A stretch of 44,915 nucleotides of DNA from Candidatus Paceibacter sp. (GTDB lineage Bacteria > Patescibacteriota > Minisyncoccia > Phycocordibacterales > BOKC01). Positions 23,413 to 32,134 of the stretch are shown here, in pieces. The stretch spans positions 1 through 44,915 of the forward strand of contig DYGD01000005.1 of NCBI GenBank assembly GCA_020724885.1, written 5' to 3'. The stretch's first letter is position 1; each line of letters begins with the position of its first letter. A program made the position numbers and the translations under genes. The notes beneath the pieces were generated by a model, which made no database searches, had not been told where the DNA came from, and was given only the letters and a program-made list of their open reading frames with translations.

Positions 23413-23462
23413 TATTTTCCGATTTTTTAAAAATTTTAATTTCAATATTTTACCATACCTCG

Positions 23463-24968
23463 CTAAGCGCCCCGCTGCTCCGGCTGCCCGCCCCTGATTT
23501 TTTTATATTTTTCGGTGTATTTATCCAGGGTCTTTTCCACCTCTTCATTCGGAATTTTAAGTCGCAAAATTTCCACCGCATGCACTAAGTCGTAGATATC
23601 GGACTTGTTTTCTATTTTATAAATTGCGTCCCGCCATAAAATCGCTTGTTCATATTCCCCCCGCTCTGATGCTTCCCTCTCCAATTTTTTGAACATATCC
23701 ATAAAGGCCTCGTAAATTCCCGTTTCCACTCCGCCTTTTTCCAAAGTTCTTTCTTTAAAAGGGATTCTAACCAGATGCTGTCGATACTGGCCAATTTCGT
23801 ATATCTTCCCACTCCGTTTCCATTCAAAAGCGGTAGAGACAATCTGTTCGTAAAGTTCTCTGGCGCGATCAACGGACACAGGATTGGCATCCGGAATTCT
23901 TTTCATTATTTGGAAACATGCATAAGCGCCCCGCTCTATCTCTTCCAAGCTCCACCAGGGCTTAGCCGAAGCCCACCAAAAGTGATCGCTGGCTAATGCG
24001 ACATCCATCCGCGACCGAATATCGGCGAAAATCGGGTCTTCCTGTTTTAGTTTGTAAACCGATTGCAGGGTCAGGTTTACCAATTCCCACTGCCAGCGGT
24101 GAATTTCATTTTCCGGATCTTTCCAAGACAAAAACTGGACGCCACGTTCAATATCCTGCTCACTAGAAGCCCAAGTTGACTGGACCGGCTCCACCTCTTC
24201 AACTTGATTTTTATAGTATTTGGGCAATTCGGAAATTTTAACAAGATTAAATTGCGGAGAGTTGAAAATTTCAAAAAGCATTTTTTCCAAACCCGGCCGA
24301 TGGTGACCAAAGGTTTCGCCATCCATAGCGGTCAATAAATACCGACCGCTTCCAAAATCAGAGGCCAGCGCTTGTTTTAACGAATCGCCGGAACGAACCA
24401 AAGCGCTCATTATCAAATTAGACGACCTTCGTTCTCTGAAAAATACCAGCAGATTATGATTTTTAATTTTATAAATTTTACGGTAGTCAACGGTCTCGGT
24501 TTTGCCTGATTTTGCGATTTCATCTAAAATCAACCACTTAAAGCCCATTGACTCAATTATTTTTGGCAATCGTTCGTCATAAGCCATCTCCGGCGGGAAA
24601 AATCCGTCTGGCCGATAACCGTGGTCAAAATAAAAATGCAGTGTTTCGTTGTTAATTTCTATTTGTCTGACGATTTCGTTTTCTTCCAAAAAAGGCAAAA
24701 TAGCATGGTATTTGGCTGAACCGGTCAATTCCAAGCGCCCTTCTTTTAGAAGCTCCCGAAGCATATCTATCAGGTCGCGGTATTGGTGCTTGTCAAAAAG
24801 TTCTAAAAGCGAGCCATTAACATTCATCGTCAAACGGACGTTTTTTTGTTTGATTAGCTCGCGCAAAATCGGCCGGTAACTCTGGATCACAACGGCTTCC
24901 AAAATATCCGGTTGCTGTTCAGCGGGCTGATAAATATGCAAAAAATTTGACCAATTCATAGATGTCAT
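23463..24968 (-). CDS. GH57 glycoside hydrolase
   Basis: 501 aa. GH57 motifs in order are LHIYQP (motif 1), SAKYHAILPF, GFFPPEMAYD (motif 3, nucleophile Glu) and LTAMDGETFGHHR (motif 4, acid Asp), followed by a helical C-terminal domain. The family includes alpha-amylases, 4-alpha-glucanotransferases and branching enzymes acting on alpha-1,4-glucans by a retaining mechanism. Its ATG overlaps the glycogen synthase stop (24965-24968), a sign of translational coupling. A branching or amylase role in glycogen metabolism is likely; which of the two cannot be told. Confidence 0.9.
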   Translation of the reverse strand: MTSMNWSNFLHIYQPAEQQPDILEAVVIQSYRPILRELIKQKNVRLTMNVNGSLLELFDKHQYRDLIDMLRELLKEGRLELTGSAKYHAILPFLEENEIVRQIEINNETLHFYFDHGYRPDGFFPPEMAYDERLPKIIESMGFKWLILDEIAKSGKTETVDYRKIYKIKNHNLLVFFRERRSSNLIMSALVRSGDSLKQALASDFGSGRYLLTAMDGETFGHHRPGLEKMLFEIFNSPQFNLVKISELPKYYKNQVEEVEPVQSTWASSEQDIERGVQFLSWKDPENEIHRWQWELVNLTLQSVYKLKQEDPIFADIRSRMDVALASDHFWWASAKPWWSLEEIERGAYACFQIMKRIPDANPVSVDRARELYEQIVSTAFEWKRSGKIYEIGQYRQHLVRIPFKERTLEKGGVETGIYEAFMDMFKKLEREASERGEYEQAILWRDAIYKIENKSDIYDLVHAVEILRLKIPNEEVEKTLDKYTEKYKKIRGGQPEQRGA

Positions 24969-26443
24969 TTCGATTTCAAAAATTTTCGGCGGATAGTGTC
25001 TTTATAAAGATCAATATATTTTCCAGCTGGGATTTTCCAAGAATTGGCTTCTTGCAAGCCGGAAACAATCAATTTATTCCAAACATCTTTCTGTTTATAT
25101 ATCTCCAAAGCTCTGGCAATAGATATTACCAAAGCAATCGGGCTGTATTCCCTAAAGGTAAAGCCGTTTCCGGTTTGTTTTTCCGAATTAAAATTGTGAA
25201 CGGTGTCTGCCAAGCCGCCGATTTGGCGAACTATCGGTATGGCTCCGTAACGAAGGGCGATCATCTGATTAATCCCGCACGGTTCAAAGCGAGAAGGCAG
25301 AAGAAAGATGTCAGCGGCAGCATAAAGTGAAGTTTCGTATTTAATGTCAAAAGGCATTATCGCGATCTTTTTAGGAAATTGTTTTTGTATTTTTTTCAGA
25401 GATTCTATTATCCATTTTTGGCCGTCACCCATTATGATAATCTGAATCTCAAGTTTCAATAAAGAGGGCAAAATCTCTAATAGCAACTCAAAGCCCTTCT
25501 GCTCCACTATCCTTGAAGTCATGCACAAAACCGGCAACTCCTCGTCTGTTTTCAATTTCAAAAAATTCTGCAACCAGATTTTGTTGATTTTTTTTGCCTC
25601 CGGATTTTTATAGTCAAAATTTTTGTGCAAACCTGGGTCAGTTAAGGGGTTGTATTCTTCATAATCTATACCGTTTACCACACCAAAAACGGTTTTCTCT
25701 CGGTTTTTTAAAATCCGATGCAATTCTTCGCCAAAATCTTTAGTCATTATTTCTTCGCGATAAGTTTCAGAAACAGTATTTATAGCGTCTGCCGAAAGAA
25801 TTGCTCTCTTGGCAAAATTTATCGTCTCTATTTTGCTTGATTGGTGAAGCATCGGCAAAGATGATCTGCCATTATCTCTTTTTTTGGGAGACACTGTCCA
25901 CCAATCGTGACCAAACTGATAGACCAGATTATGAATCGTAAAAATTGTAGAAGTTCTGCTCCAAAATTTATCATCTTTAAAACGGCCTTTTAAAAAATAA
26001 GGGACGAGGCCGGTATGCCAATCGTGGCAATGCAAAATATCCGGCCTGTGGTTTATTTTTTTTAGAAGTGTCAACACTGACAGGTCAAAAAAGAAAAATC
26101 TAGCATTTTCTTTTTTTGCTCCGTATAGATTTTGACGCTTGCCAAAGAATTGTCTGTTGGCGACAAAAAAAACAGGGGTGACCCCGTCATTCAGATACCC
26201 TTTATAAAAAGAAGTTGGATATTTTTTGCCATTTATTTCCAAGATTTCCTCGCCAATCGGCTCCAAGCCGTCCTTCTTTGCGTCTATTAACTTTTCATAA
26301 AGAGGAGTGATGACGGCAACATCATAGCCAAGAACGCTTTGTGCTTTTGGCAAAGAAGCCGCAACGCTAGCCAGACCGCCACTTTTAGAAAAGGGTTCAA
26401 CTTCAGAAGAAATGTGGATTATTTTCAGTCGATTTTTTGGCAT
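24965..26443 (-). CDS. glgA: Glycogen/starch synthase (GT5)
   Basis: 492 aa. The N-terminal SSEVEPFSKSGGLASVAASLPKA is the sugar-nucleotide loop of GT5 synthases (usually KTGGLADV). HCHDWHTGLVPYFLK, VVNGIDYEEYNPLTD and the C-terminal LPSRFEPCGINQMIALRYGAIPIVRQIGGLADTV (E-x7-E region) are all present. It extends alpha-1,4-glucan chains from ADP- or UDP-glucose. With GH57 and GH13 behind it this is a compact storage-glucan operon. No ADP-glucose pyrophosphorylase is seen here. Confidence 0.94.
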   Translation of the reverse strand: MPKNRLKIIHISSEVEPFSKSGGLASVAASLPKAQSVLGYDVAVITPLYEKLIDAKKDGLEPIGEEILEINGKKYPTSFYKGYLNDGVTPVFFVANRQFFGKRQNLYGAKKENARFFFFDLSVLTLLKKINHRPDILHCHDWHTGLVPYFLKGRFKDDKFWSRTSTIFTIHNLVYQFGHDWWTVSPKKRDNGRSSLPMLHQSSKIETINFAKRAILSADAINTVSETYREEIMTKDFGEELHRILKNREKTVFGVVNGIDYEEYNPLTDPGLHKNFDYKNPEAKKINKIWLQNFLKLKTDEELPVLCMTSRIVEQKGFELLLEILPSLLKLEIQIIIMGDGQKWIIESLKKIQKQFPKKIAIMPFDIKYETSLYAAADIFLLPSRFEPCGINQMIALRYGAIPIVRQIGGLADTVHNFNSEKQTGNGFTFREYSPIALVISIARALEIYKQKDVWNKLIVSGLQEANSWKIPAGKYIDLYKDTIRRKFLKSK

Positions 26444-26473
26444 GGTTGAAAATACAAAACAGCCATCTACTGA

Positions 26474-27757
26474 TTAAGACAGATTTTTGAGTTCCGACTC
26501 CGCCTCATCTTCTGCCTGCTTCACCTTTTTAAACCGCTCTTCGGATTCAGAAACCAGCCCAACGAGTTTCTGTTTTTCATCGGAGGATTGCCATCTCCGT
26601 TTTTCAACATCTCGCAATTGATTTTCAAGTTGCCAACGCCTGGATTCTGACGCCTTTTCTTCTTCAGCCGAACCGGCATGACGTTCCGTCTCTTCGGTTT
26701 TTTTCTTTTCAGCTAATATAGCTTCCTCCTCATCAGCCAAAGCGATCAGGTCATTTTCGGTTTCTTTTAGCGCTGATTTCAATCGCTGGTCTTCCGTTTC
26801 AGCACGCTCCCTGTCTTTTCTGATTTGTAATAACCTTAATTGTACCTCCTTCCGTTTCTTTTCCCTTTCCGTCTCTTGAATTTTCTGTCGAGTTTCTTCC
26901 TCTTTTTGGATAATTGTGGCGAAAACTTCATCTTTATCGTTTATAAATTTACCAATCGTGTCCAAATCTTCCGACATACTCCATTTTTTCTTCTCAATTG
27001 CCTGTCGTTCATCTTCCTTAGCCCACCGATCTTGCTCTTTCTTTCTCAACTCTGTCTCATTTTTCAAAAGTCCTTCCTCTTGTTCTATCTGCCTTATCTC
27101 TCCTTCTTTCTTTTTTTCCTCTTCCAAAACCGGTCTTAGGTTTTTTTCTACCTCTTCTTTTTTTGCGACAAAATCTTTTTTTTCTTCAAGGACTTGCTCT
27201 TTGCTTTTCTGATATCGGTTGAGTTCTTGTACAAGCTCATCGTGTTGTTTGATTAAATATTCAATACTCTCTTTTAGAATCGTTTCTTCATCTTTGTATT
27301 GCGACGGCTTGCGAACATCTTTGATTTGTTCCGGATCCACTTCTTCTGCGCTAGCCGGTTTTTCTGAAGACATCTGCGCTTGCGGGGGCTGATATTCAAC
27401 GATTTCATCATCAGATGAACTGGGCGACCCTGCCAGATCCAACATTTCATCTTCGGCCTCTTGGACAAAAGACGGCTCTTTCCTGATGTCGTACGGCGCC
27501 GTAGTGGTTTCTTTGGCTTTTTGGGCAATTAGGTCGTCTCTGTCTGCCAGCTCGGCAGACGAAAGATAAGGGTCAAAGGGCCGGACATCGTCCCCGTATT
27601 TTTCCCGTCTTTCTTTATATTCTCTGGTGTCTGTCTCCAGAGTCCGAACCCCCTTTATTCCGACCAGATCTTTGAACGGAATATTCTGGCTGTCTTGGCT
27701 CTGGTCTGAATCACCGCGACCATCCCCTTTTTGTTTTTTATTTTTTCCAAAAACCAT
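26474..27757 (-). CDS. Long coiled-coil protein, function unknown
   Basis: 427 aa. After a polar N-terminus (residues 1-30, rich in Gly, Asp, Ser) comes IPFKDLVGIKGVRTLETDTREYK, then a disordered acidic part and, from about residue 155 to the end, a nearly continuous highly charged coiled coil (KKEEVEKNLRPVLEEEKKK and similar). No membrane segment or enzymatic motif. It may be a structural or scaffold protein. It ends 30 bp before glgA on the same strand and may head that operon. The composition is typical of the genome, so the frame is real. Confidence 0.7.
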   Translation of the reverse strand: MVFGKNKKQKGDGRGDSDQSQDSQNIPFKDLVGIKGVRTLETDTREYKERREKYGDDVRPFDPYLSSAELADRDDLIAQKAKETTTAPYDIRKEPSFVQEAEDEMLDLAGSPSSSDDEIVEYQPPQAQMSSEKPASAEEVDPEQIKDVRKPSQYKDEETILKESIEYLIKQHDELVQELNRYQKSKEQVLEEKKDFVAKKEEVEKNLRPVLEEEKKKEGEIRQIEQEEGLLKNETELRKKEQDRWAKEDERQAIEKKKWSMSEDLDTIGKFINDKDEVFATIIQKEEETRQKIQETEREKKRKEVQLRLLQIRKDRERAETEDQRLKSALKETENDLIALADEEEAILAEKKKTEETERHAGSAEEEKASESRRWQLENQLRDVEKRRWQSSDEKQKLVGLVSESEERFKKVKQAEDEAESELKNLS

Positions 27758-27826
27758 AGAATTAACCTATAACAAATGACTTATAACATCCAGCTCTTGT
27801 GTTATTAGTTATTGATCATTATTATA

Positions 27827-29266
27827 CTATGAACTGGAATTTTCTATTAACCGCACCAACAATTTTAACGGCTCTCCGGTGGAACCTCTAGCTAAATAAT
27901 CACTTTTTGTGGCGACCATTCTCGGCGCCATATCTATATGAACCCAAGGATAACTCTTGGCAAATTGGTAGAGAAAGACAGCGGCCTCAATCGCCCCACC
28001 CCATCGCAAATTGTCTTTATGGACATTTGAAAGATCAGCAAAATAACCCTTGACATCTTCTTCATACTCTTCCCAAAGTGGCAGGGGCCAGACATATTCG
28101 CCGGCCTCTTCGCCGTGTTTGATAATAGATTCCAAGAGTTTTTGTTCTTTTGAAAAAATCGCCGAGCATCTCTCCCCCAAAGCGACCACCGCCGCGCCAG
28201 TCAAAGTCGCCACATCAATGACCAGCTTGGGATTGTATTTTTCGGCATAAGTCAGGGCATCCGCTAAAATCAGCCGCCCCTCGGCGTCAGTGTTTAAAAC
28301 CTCAACCGTTTTGCCGGACATCGTTTTGAGAATGTCGCCCGGGCGATAGCTGCCACCCGAAGGCATATTTTCTACCGCCGGCACAAGGCCGATAACATTT
28401 TTTTTGAGGCCGAGTTTGGCAATTGCCGCGATAGTGTGAATTACAACCGCCCCGCCGGACATATCAAGATGCATTCCGAGCATTCCATCTGAGGGTTTAA
28501 GCGATAACCCGCCGGTGTCAAAAGTGACGCCTTTGCCAACGAGAATGACTGGTTTTTCCTTGCCTGCATAGGTTTTGTCTTGCAAAATTTTGGCGGGTTT
28601 GCCACCCCTTGCTCCCCAATACTCCATTACAATAAATCTCGGCTTTTCGTGAGAACCTCTAGAAACGCCCAAAATCGCACCCATTTTTAGAGTTCTGATT
28701 TTCTTTTCGTCCAAAACTGAAACTTTGATTTTTGTTCCTTTGGCTGCTTTTCGCGCTTCTTCAGCGAGCAAACCGGGCGTCATATCCCCGCCGGGCGTAT
28801 TTGAAAGTTCTCTGGCTTTATTAACCTCTTCTCCCACTAAAAGCCCCTTCTCAAATTCTTTTTGCAAACTTTTGTGCGACACCTGGTGTTGCACAAAAAT
28901 CTCTTCCACGGAAACGAGCTCTTTGGTTTTTTTATATTTATCAAAATCAAAATTAGCGATAGCGAATTGTTCTGCTATTATTCTGGCTTTTTGGCCGGCA
29001 TCTAATTTGATTTTCGGAAAATTAAAATCCTCAAACTTCAGACCTAACTTCTTTACTTTATAACTTTTTGCGGTTCTAATAAGTTTCCGGCACAAAACAA
29101 AGAAATCCCGCAAGTTTACCTCGCTTCGCTTTTTTCCTATTCCGAAAACCAACTTTTCCGAGCCGTTCTTATCTGTCGCAAATTTTATGTCTGCCCTCTC
29201 TGCAAACTCCACCATTAGCGTTTCTTTTGGCGCTTTCTCTTTTCTTAAGGCAATCTTGATCTTCAC
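27827..29266 (-). CDS. pepA: Cytosol leucyl aminopeptidase (M17)
   Basis: 479 aa from a GTG at 29266. The C-terminal catalytic domain has ILVGKGVTFDTGGLSLKP (metal-binding Lys and Asp), LHLDMSGGA-like HLDMSGGAVV, and the signature NTDAEGRLILADAL, so the two-metal site is complete. The N-terminal half is the usual macro-like domain. It removes N-terminal residues from peptides in the cytoplasm, normally as a hexamer. The gene seems to be transcribed with the histidine phosphatase upstream (37-bp gap). Confidence 0.95.
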   Translation of the reverse strand: MKIKIALRKEKAPKETLMVEFAERADIKFATDKNGSEKLVFGIGKKRSEVNLRDFFVLCRKLIRTAKSYKVKKLGLKFEDFNFPKIKLDAGQKARIIAEQFAIANFDFDKYKKTKELVSVEEIFVQHQVSHKSLQKEFEKGLLVGEEVNKARELSNTPGGDMTPGLLAEEARKAAKGTKIKVSVLDEKKIRTLKMGAILGVSRGSHEKPRFIVMEYWGARGGKPAKILQDKTYAGKEKPVILVGKGVTFDTGGLSLKPSDGMLGMHLDMSGGAVVIHTIAAIAKLGLKKNVIGLVPAVENMPSGGSYRPGDILKTMSGKTVEVLNTDAEGRLILADALTYAEKYNPKLVIDVATLTGAAVVALGERCSAIFSKEQKLLESIIKHGEEAGEYVWPLPLWEEYEEDVKGYFADLSNVHKDNLRWGGAIEAAVFLYQFAKSYPWVHIDMAPRMVATKSDYLARGSTGEPLKLLVRLIENSSS

Positions 29267-29302
29267 GAGTAAAATAATACCACAAAAGTCGGGTTTTCTA
29301 TT

Positions 29303-29944
29303 TCATTCCCCCAAATGCGCGTGGTCGTTCCAGACCCAAAGCCACCACGGCGTTTTTCGGCTTTTCGGGTCGTATTTCAAAATGGTCAAACCGGTATTTG
29401 CCGTATGGAATTTAGCGATAAATTGGTGGCAAATTTCATTATTTACGTCATTTCCAATAATAGCCAAACAAATTAAAATTCTCATAAAAAGCCCGTGAGT
29501 AACAACCAAAATATTTTCTTCCGGACGTTTTTCTAAAAATTCAATTGCTTGCCCCGCCCGCTCTTTCAAATCATCAAGATTTTCTTCGTCCGAATAACGC
29601 CAACTTGGCTTTGAAAAATTATCCCAAACCTCTTTTTCTATTTTTGAAAATTCTAGATCACTCCAGCTTTTGCCAAGCTGTTCCGACGGTCGCCTTCGCT
29701 CTCGAAAAAGCGGGCTGAATTCAATCGGTTTTTGAATTTTTTGGACAATAATTTCGGCGGTTTGTTTTGCTCTTTCTAAATCACTTGAAATCACGACGTC
29801 AACAGGGATCCCCGAAACTCTCTCGGCGATAAATTCAGCTTGTCTTTGGCCTTTTTGGGTAATTCCCACCGCCGAACCTTTATATACCTTTTCAGCATTG
29901 GTCTCGCTCTCCCCGTGTCGCACAAAATAAATTGTTTTGCTCAT
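29303..29944 (-). CDS. Histidine phosphatase family protein
   Basis: 213 aa with the RHG motif YFVRHGESETNA near the N-terminus (catalytic His), ISSDLERAKQTAEIIV (second Arg region) and VVTHGLFMRILI (second catalytic His). This is the phosphoglycerate-mutase-like branch 1 of the histidine phosphatases. Substrates range from sugar phosphates to nucleotide derivatives, and the sequence does not tell which. It lies just upstream of pepA on the same strand and opposite the small coiled-coil gene at 30011. Confidence 0.9.
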   Translation of the reverse strand: MSKTIYFVRHGESETNAEKVYKGSAVGITQKGQRQAEFIAERVSGIPVDVVISSDLERAKQTAEIIVQKIQKPIEFSPLFRERRRPSEQLGKSWSDLEFSKIEKEVWDNFSKPSWRYSDEENLDDLKERAGQAIEFLEKRPEENILVVTHGLFMRILICLAIIGNDVNNEICHQFIAKFHTANTGLTILKYDPKSRKTPWWLWVWNDHAHLGE

Positions 29945-29991
29945 CTTACTTATTTGATTTTTTCCACAACTTTACTTTTCTTAAGGGCAAT

Positions 29992-30000
29992 TGATATAAT
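29992..30000 (+). promoter_or_regulatory. Extended -10 promoter of the 83-aa coiled-coil gene
   Basis: TGATATAAT with TATAAT at 29995-30000, 10 bases before the ATG at 30011; TTACTT (29972-29977) is a possible -35 at 17 bases. The mRNA would be nearly leaderless, as for ddl and the kinase at 12088. Confidence 0.6.
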
Positions 30001-30010
30001 AGCAATAATT

Positions 30011-30262
30011 ATGCCTAAGAAAAAGATAACAATTGAAGATTTGGCCGCAATGACACAAAGAGGATTTGCCGGTGTAGATGAAAAATTTACAGGTACTGAT
30101 AATAAAATTGAGGGTTTAAGAACCGAAATGAACACTCGGTTTAACGAAATAAACACTCGGTTTGACCGAATTGAAAATCTACTGCTCCGCGCTCACGAAA
30201 ACCGTTTGGATAGAATTGAAGACGATATCAGGGTTCTAAAAACCTTAGCCGGCAAAAGATAA
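30011..30262 (+). CDS. Short coiled-coil protein (RFxEIxxRFDRIE repeats)
   Basis: 83 aa from the ATG at 30011. MPKKKITIEDLAAMTQRGFAG is followed by heptads of the form RFNEINTRFDRIENLL and a charged end. It is a paralogue of the 91-aa protein at 34879-35154, which shares TIEDLAxMTQxGF and the RFDRIE/RLDRIE coil. Small oligomerising coiled coils of this type are common in this group of bacteria, but their role is unknown. Promoter position supports this start. Confidence 0.75.
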   Translation: MPKKKITIEDLAAMTQRGFAGVDEKFTGTDNKIEGLRTEMNTRFNEINTRFDRIENLLLRAHENRLDRIEDDIRVLKTLAGKR

Positions 30263-30295
30263 ACCTACTTCACAAATTTTTCCCGACAAAAGAAA

Positions 30296-30327
30296 AGCCC
30301 TGCTCCGGTGCGTGTCGGAACGGGGCT
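30296..30327 (-). terminator. Rho-independent terminator of the 168-aa membrane protein
   Basis: AGCCCTGCTCCG (30296-30307) pairs imperfectly with CGGAACGGGGCT (30316-30327); TTTTCTTTTGTC follows on the minus strand. The stem overlaps the TAG stop codon. Confidence 0.65.
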
Positions 30328-30832
30328 AGAGAAAGATCCGCCTGAAGAACTCAATCACTGTAACCCAGCCGACAATCCAGTACAGATTGGCGACGAGAGT
30401 GGCGGCGAGGAAGATTTTCCAATCCTGGCGCGACAAGCCACTGAATTGGTAGTTCCCGCCTCGCAGGCACAAGGTGACAGTGACAGGATCATCAAAGCAG
30501 AGGGCGAAAAAAGCCAGAACTCGAACCCGCCTCTTGTTCAGGTTGGTGCTGATGTAGCGTTTGACTCGGTTCTGCGAGTTAGGCCACTCTTCCATAACCT
30601 TCTTGGCGGCTTCAATTCCGAGCAAGTCGCACTTAGCCCAGTCGTAGATTTTTATGGTCAAGAAGCTGTAGAGTAATGAGAGGCCGGTCAACAATAGACC
30701 GCCCCACCAATGCCCGAGCGCGACGAGTACGAATGGGTAGAGAAGATAGTCAAACGGCCAATTGATCAGCCGCTTGAGCAAGAGCCCTGTTCCAATCGTC
30801 GCACTTTTCTTTACCACTTTCTTGGCGCTCAA
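30326..30832 (-). CDS. Polytopic membrane protein of unknown function
   Basis: 168 aa starting at a TTG at 30832, set by GGAGGG seven bases upstream. Two hydrophobic segments around residues 28-60 (YLLYPFVLVALGHWWGGLLLTGLSLLY) and one near the end (IFLAATLVANLYWIVGWVTVIEF) suggest three or four membrane spans with a cytoplasmic charged middle. No family recognised. GC-rich codon use, a strong TTGACA promoter and its own terminator group it with the other GC-rich single-gene units in this window. Confidence 0.65.
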   Translation of the reverse strand: MSAKKVVKKSATIGTGLLLKRLINWPFDYLLYPFVLVALGHWWGGLLLTGLSLLYSFLTIKIYDWAKCDLLGIEAAKKVMEEWPNSQNRVKRYISTNLNKRRVRVLAFFALCFDDPVTVTLCLRGGNYQFSGLSRQDWKIFLAATLVANLYWIVGWVTVIEFFRRIFL

Positions 30833-30892
30833 ACGTTACCCTCCTTTCTTTCGACTTTTTTTCAATCGGCACAATTACCGATTTCTTTTTTC

Positions 30893-30922
30893 AGTATAGC
30901 ACATTGAAGCCATTTTTGTCAA
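30893..30922 (-). promoter_or_regulatory. Consensus promoter of the 168-aa membrane protein
   Basis: Minus strand TTGACA (30917-30922), an 18-base spacer and TATACT (30893-30898). In the leader, AATCGG and CCGATT form a short inverted repeat. Confidence 0.7.
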
Positions 30923-30996
30923 GAACAGATTGGGACTTTATTCTTATCAACAATTCCCTATTAAAATTTATCAGAAAAAGTTATATCATTTAGAAA

Positions 30997-31359
30997 ATGA
31001 ATAAATCCGATAAAATCACTTTATCTATTATCATTCTGTCGGTTTTTGTGGTTATTGCATCAACGTCTTATCTGTTTTTATGGAAAAAGGACTTCACTTT
31101 TGTTCTTGAAGCGTATTGTGATCCTGAATATGAAATTTGCCACTACCGAGATTGTTCAAATCCAGACGATTGCCCGCCCAATCAGTTGGAATATTACAGA
31201 GTGTTTGAAGTGCCGGCAACAGATTTTCCAAAATGTTCAGACAATTCTTGCCTTCTGGAATGTGCTATGGAGACAATATCTTGCGCTGAAATTATTTGCG
31301 AAGAAGATGATGAAAACACTTGCAATATTCCGGCTGACACAGAATTAAAACCCCAGTGA
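30997..31359 (+). CDS. Cys-rich exported or anchored small protein
   Basis: 120 aa. A single hydrophobic helix (about residues 9-29, LSIIILSVFVVIASTSYLFLW) is followed by an outside part with eleven cysteines, mostly in acidic, Pro-containing stretches (YCDPEYEICHYRDCSNPDDC, CSDNSCLLECAMETISCAEIIC). The pattern suggests a disulfide-stabilised surface protein. No family is recognised. It stands between a divergent membrane-protein gene and a convergent DUF6624-like gene. Confidence 0.65.
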   Translation: MNKSDKITLSIIILSVFVVIASTSYLFLWKKDFTFVLEAYCDPEYEICHYRDCSNPDDCPPNQLEYYRVFEVPATDFPKCSDNSCLLECAMETISCAEIICEEDDENTCNIPADTELKPQ

Positions 31360-31391
31360 TAAGAAACCTGAAAACAGATGAGAAACGGCAG

Positions 31392-31416
31392 TAGGACGAG
31401 ACGAAACTTTATTTTA
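31392..31416. repeat. Direct repeat, left copy (25 bp)
   Basis: TAGGACGAGACGAAACTTTA... at 31392-31416 matches 32033-32057 with two differences. The pair brackets the DUF6624-like gene at 31409-31879 and three hairpins; the stop codon of that gene lies inside the left copy. Confidence 0.75.
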
Positions 31417-31879
31417 TATTCTTTTCTGCTATTTCTTTGTATTTTTTGAGAGTTTCCAGCCCCATTTCTTTCCTAAGTTTGTCAACTTGTTTTCTATTTT
31501 TAATAGGTAGAAATTTTATCCTATCATTTAGTATTTTGTATTGCGTTCCGTATATCTGTCTTTTCCTTTCGCGGATTCTTATTTTATCAATTAAATACGC
31601 TTCATCCTTCTTGTCTAGGCAATATCCTTTTGTCTTTAGTTCGTTATAAATTTTCTTTATCTTTCTGATCGGCTGGTGAAGAGTTAAAACGACAGCCGAT
31701 TGGTACTCTTTTGTTCTAACATTTCCTTTTTTGCAAGGAAAACCTTTCTCTTTTAGTATGCGGAGAAATTTATCAGAAATAGTTTTGTTTCTGATTCTTA
31801 ATTCTTTTGCGGAAATTTTATTCTGTTTATAAAGTCGGATATTTTTTTGGTCTTCTTTGAAAAGGCTGTGTATATCCAT
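31409..31879 (-). CDS. DUF6624-like protein (divergent copy)
   Basis: 156 aa, basic and helical. The C-terminal pattern YLIDKIRIRERKRQIYGTQY...LPIKNRKQVDKLRKEMGLETL matches the YGTQ/RxxxGL signature I know from DUF6624 proteins. The upstream QHAD motif of the family is degenerate here (LTLHQP). A fuller relative is encoded 900 bp away (32802-33335). The function of the family is unknown; it is often seen in accessory regions. The gene is bracketed by 25-bp direct repeats, and three hairpins lie upstream of its start, so it may have arrived as a small mobile unit. Confidence 0.65.
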   Translation of the reverse strand: MDIHSLFKEDQKNIRLYKQNKISAKELRIRNKTISDKFLRILKEKGFPCKKGNVRTKEYQSAVVLTLHQPIRKIKKIYNELKTKGYCLDKKDEAYLIDKIRIRERKRQIYGTQYKILNDRIKFLPIKNRKQVDKLRKEMGLETLKKYKEIAEKNIK

Positions 31880-31913
31880 ATTTTTTTGTTTTATTGTAGT
31901 TCGTCTTCGAATA

Positions 31914-32043
31914 CCCCGCGCTTTAGCGCGGGGATGAGAAGGTGAGTTGTGTAAAGAGTCGGCGGAGCCGACACTTCTGCAACAAAGTTTTCCCCGATGT
32001 CTCGTCCTATCCCCGCGGTTTTACCGCGTGGATAGGACGAGAC
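31914..32043. repeat. Cluster of three hairpins, IS200/IS605-end-like
   Basis: CCCCGCGC-TTTA-GCGCGGGG (31914-31933), GTCGGC-GGA-GCCGAC (31958-31972) and a long one starting GTCTCGTCCTATCC at 31999 and closing at 32043 around CCGCGGTTTTACCGCG. Sub-terminal palindromes of this type are found at ends of IS200/IS605 elements, but no tnpA or tnpB is present; a non-autonomous remnant is possible. The remaining 31880-32134 has no gene. Confidence 0.5.
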
Positions 32044-32057
32044 AAAACTTTATTCTA
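32033..32057. repeat. Direct repeat, right copy (25 bp)
   Basis: TAGGACGAGACAAAACTTTA..., partner of 31392-31416. It overlaps the right arm of the third hairpin. Confidence 0.75.
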
Positions 32058-32134
32058 ATTTTGTAGATTAGAATTAATGTTATAGTACCATGTATTAATG
32101 GGTTATCTGGCCAAAATAATTAGAAGGTATTTTT

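Noticed and set aside
30308-30676. 122-aa plus-strand frame
   Set aside because: Antisense shadow of the 168-aa membrane protein, whose TTG start has a strong Shine-Dalgarno and consensus promoter.
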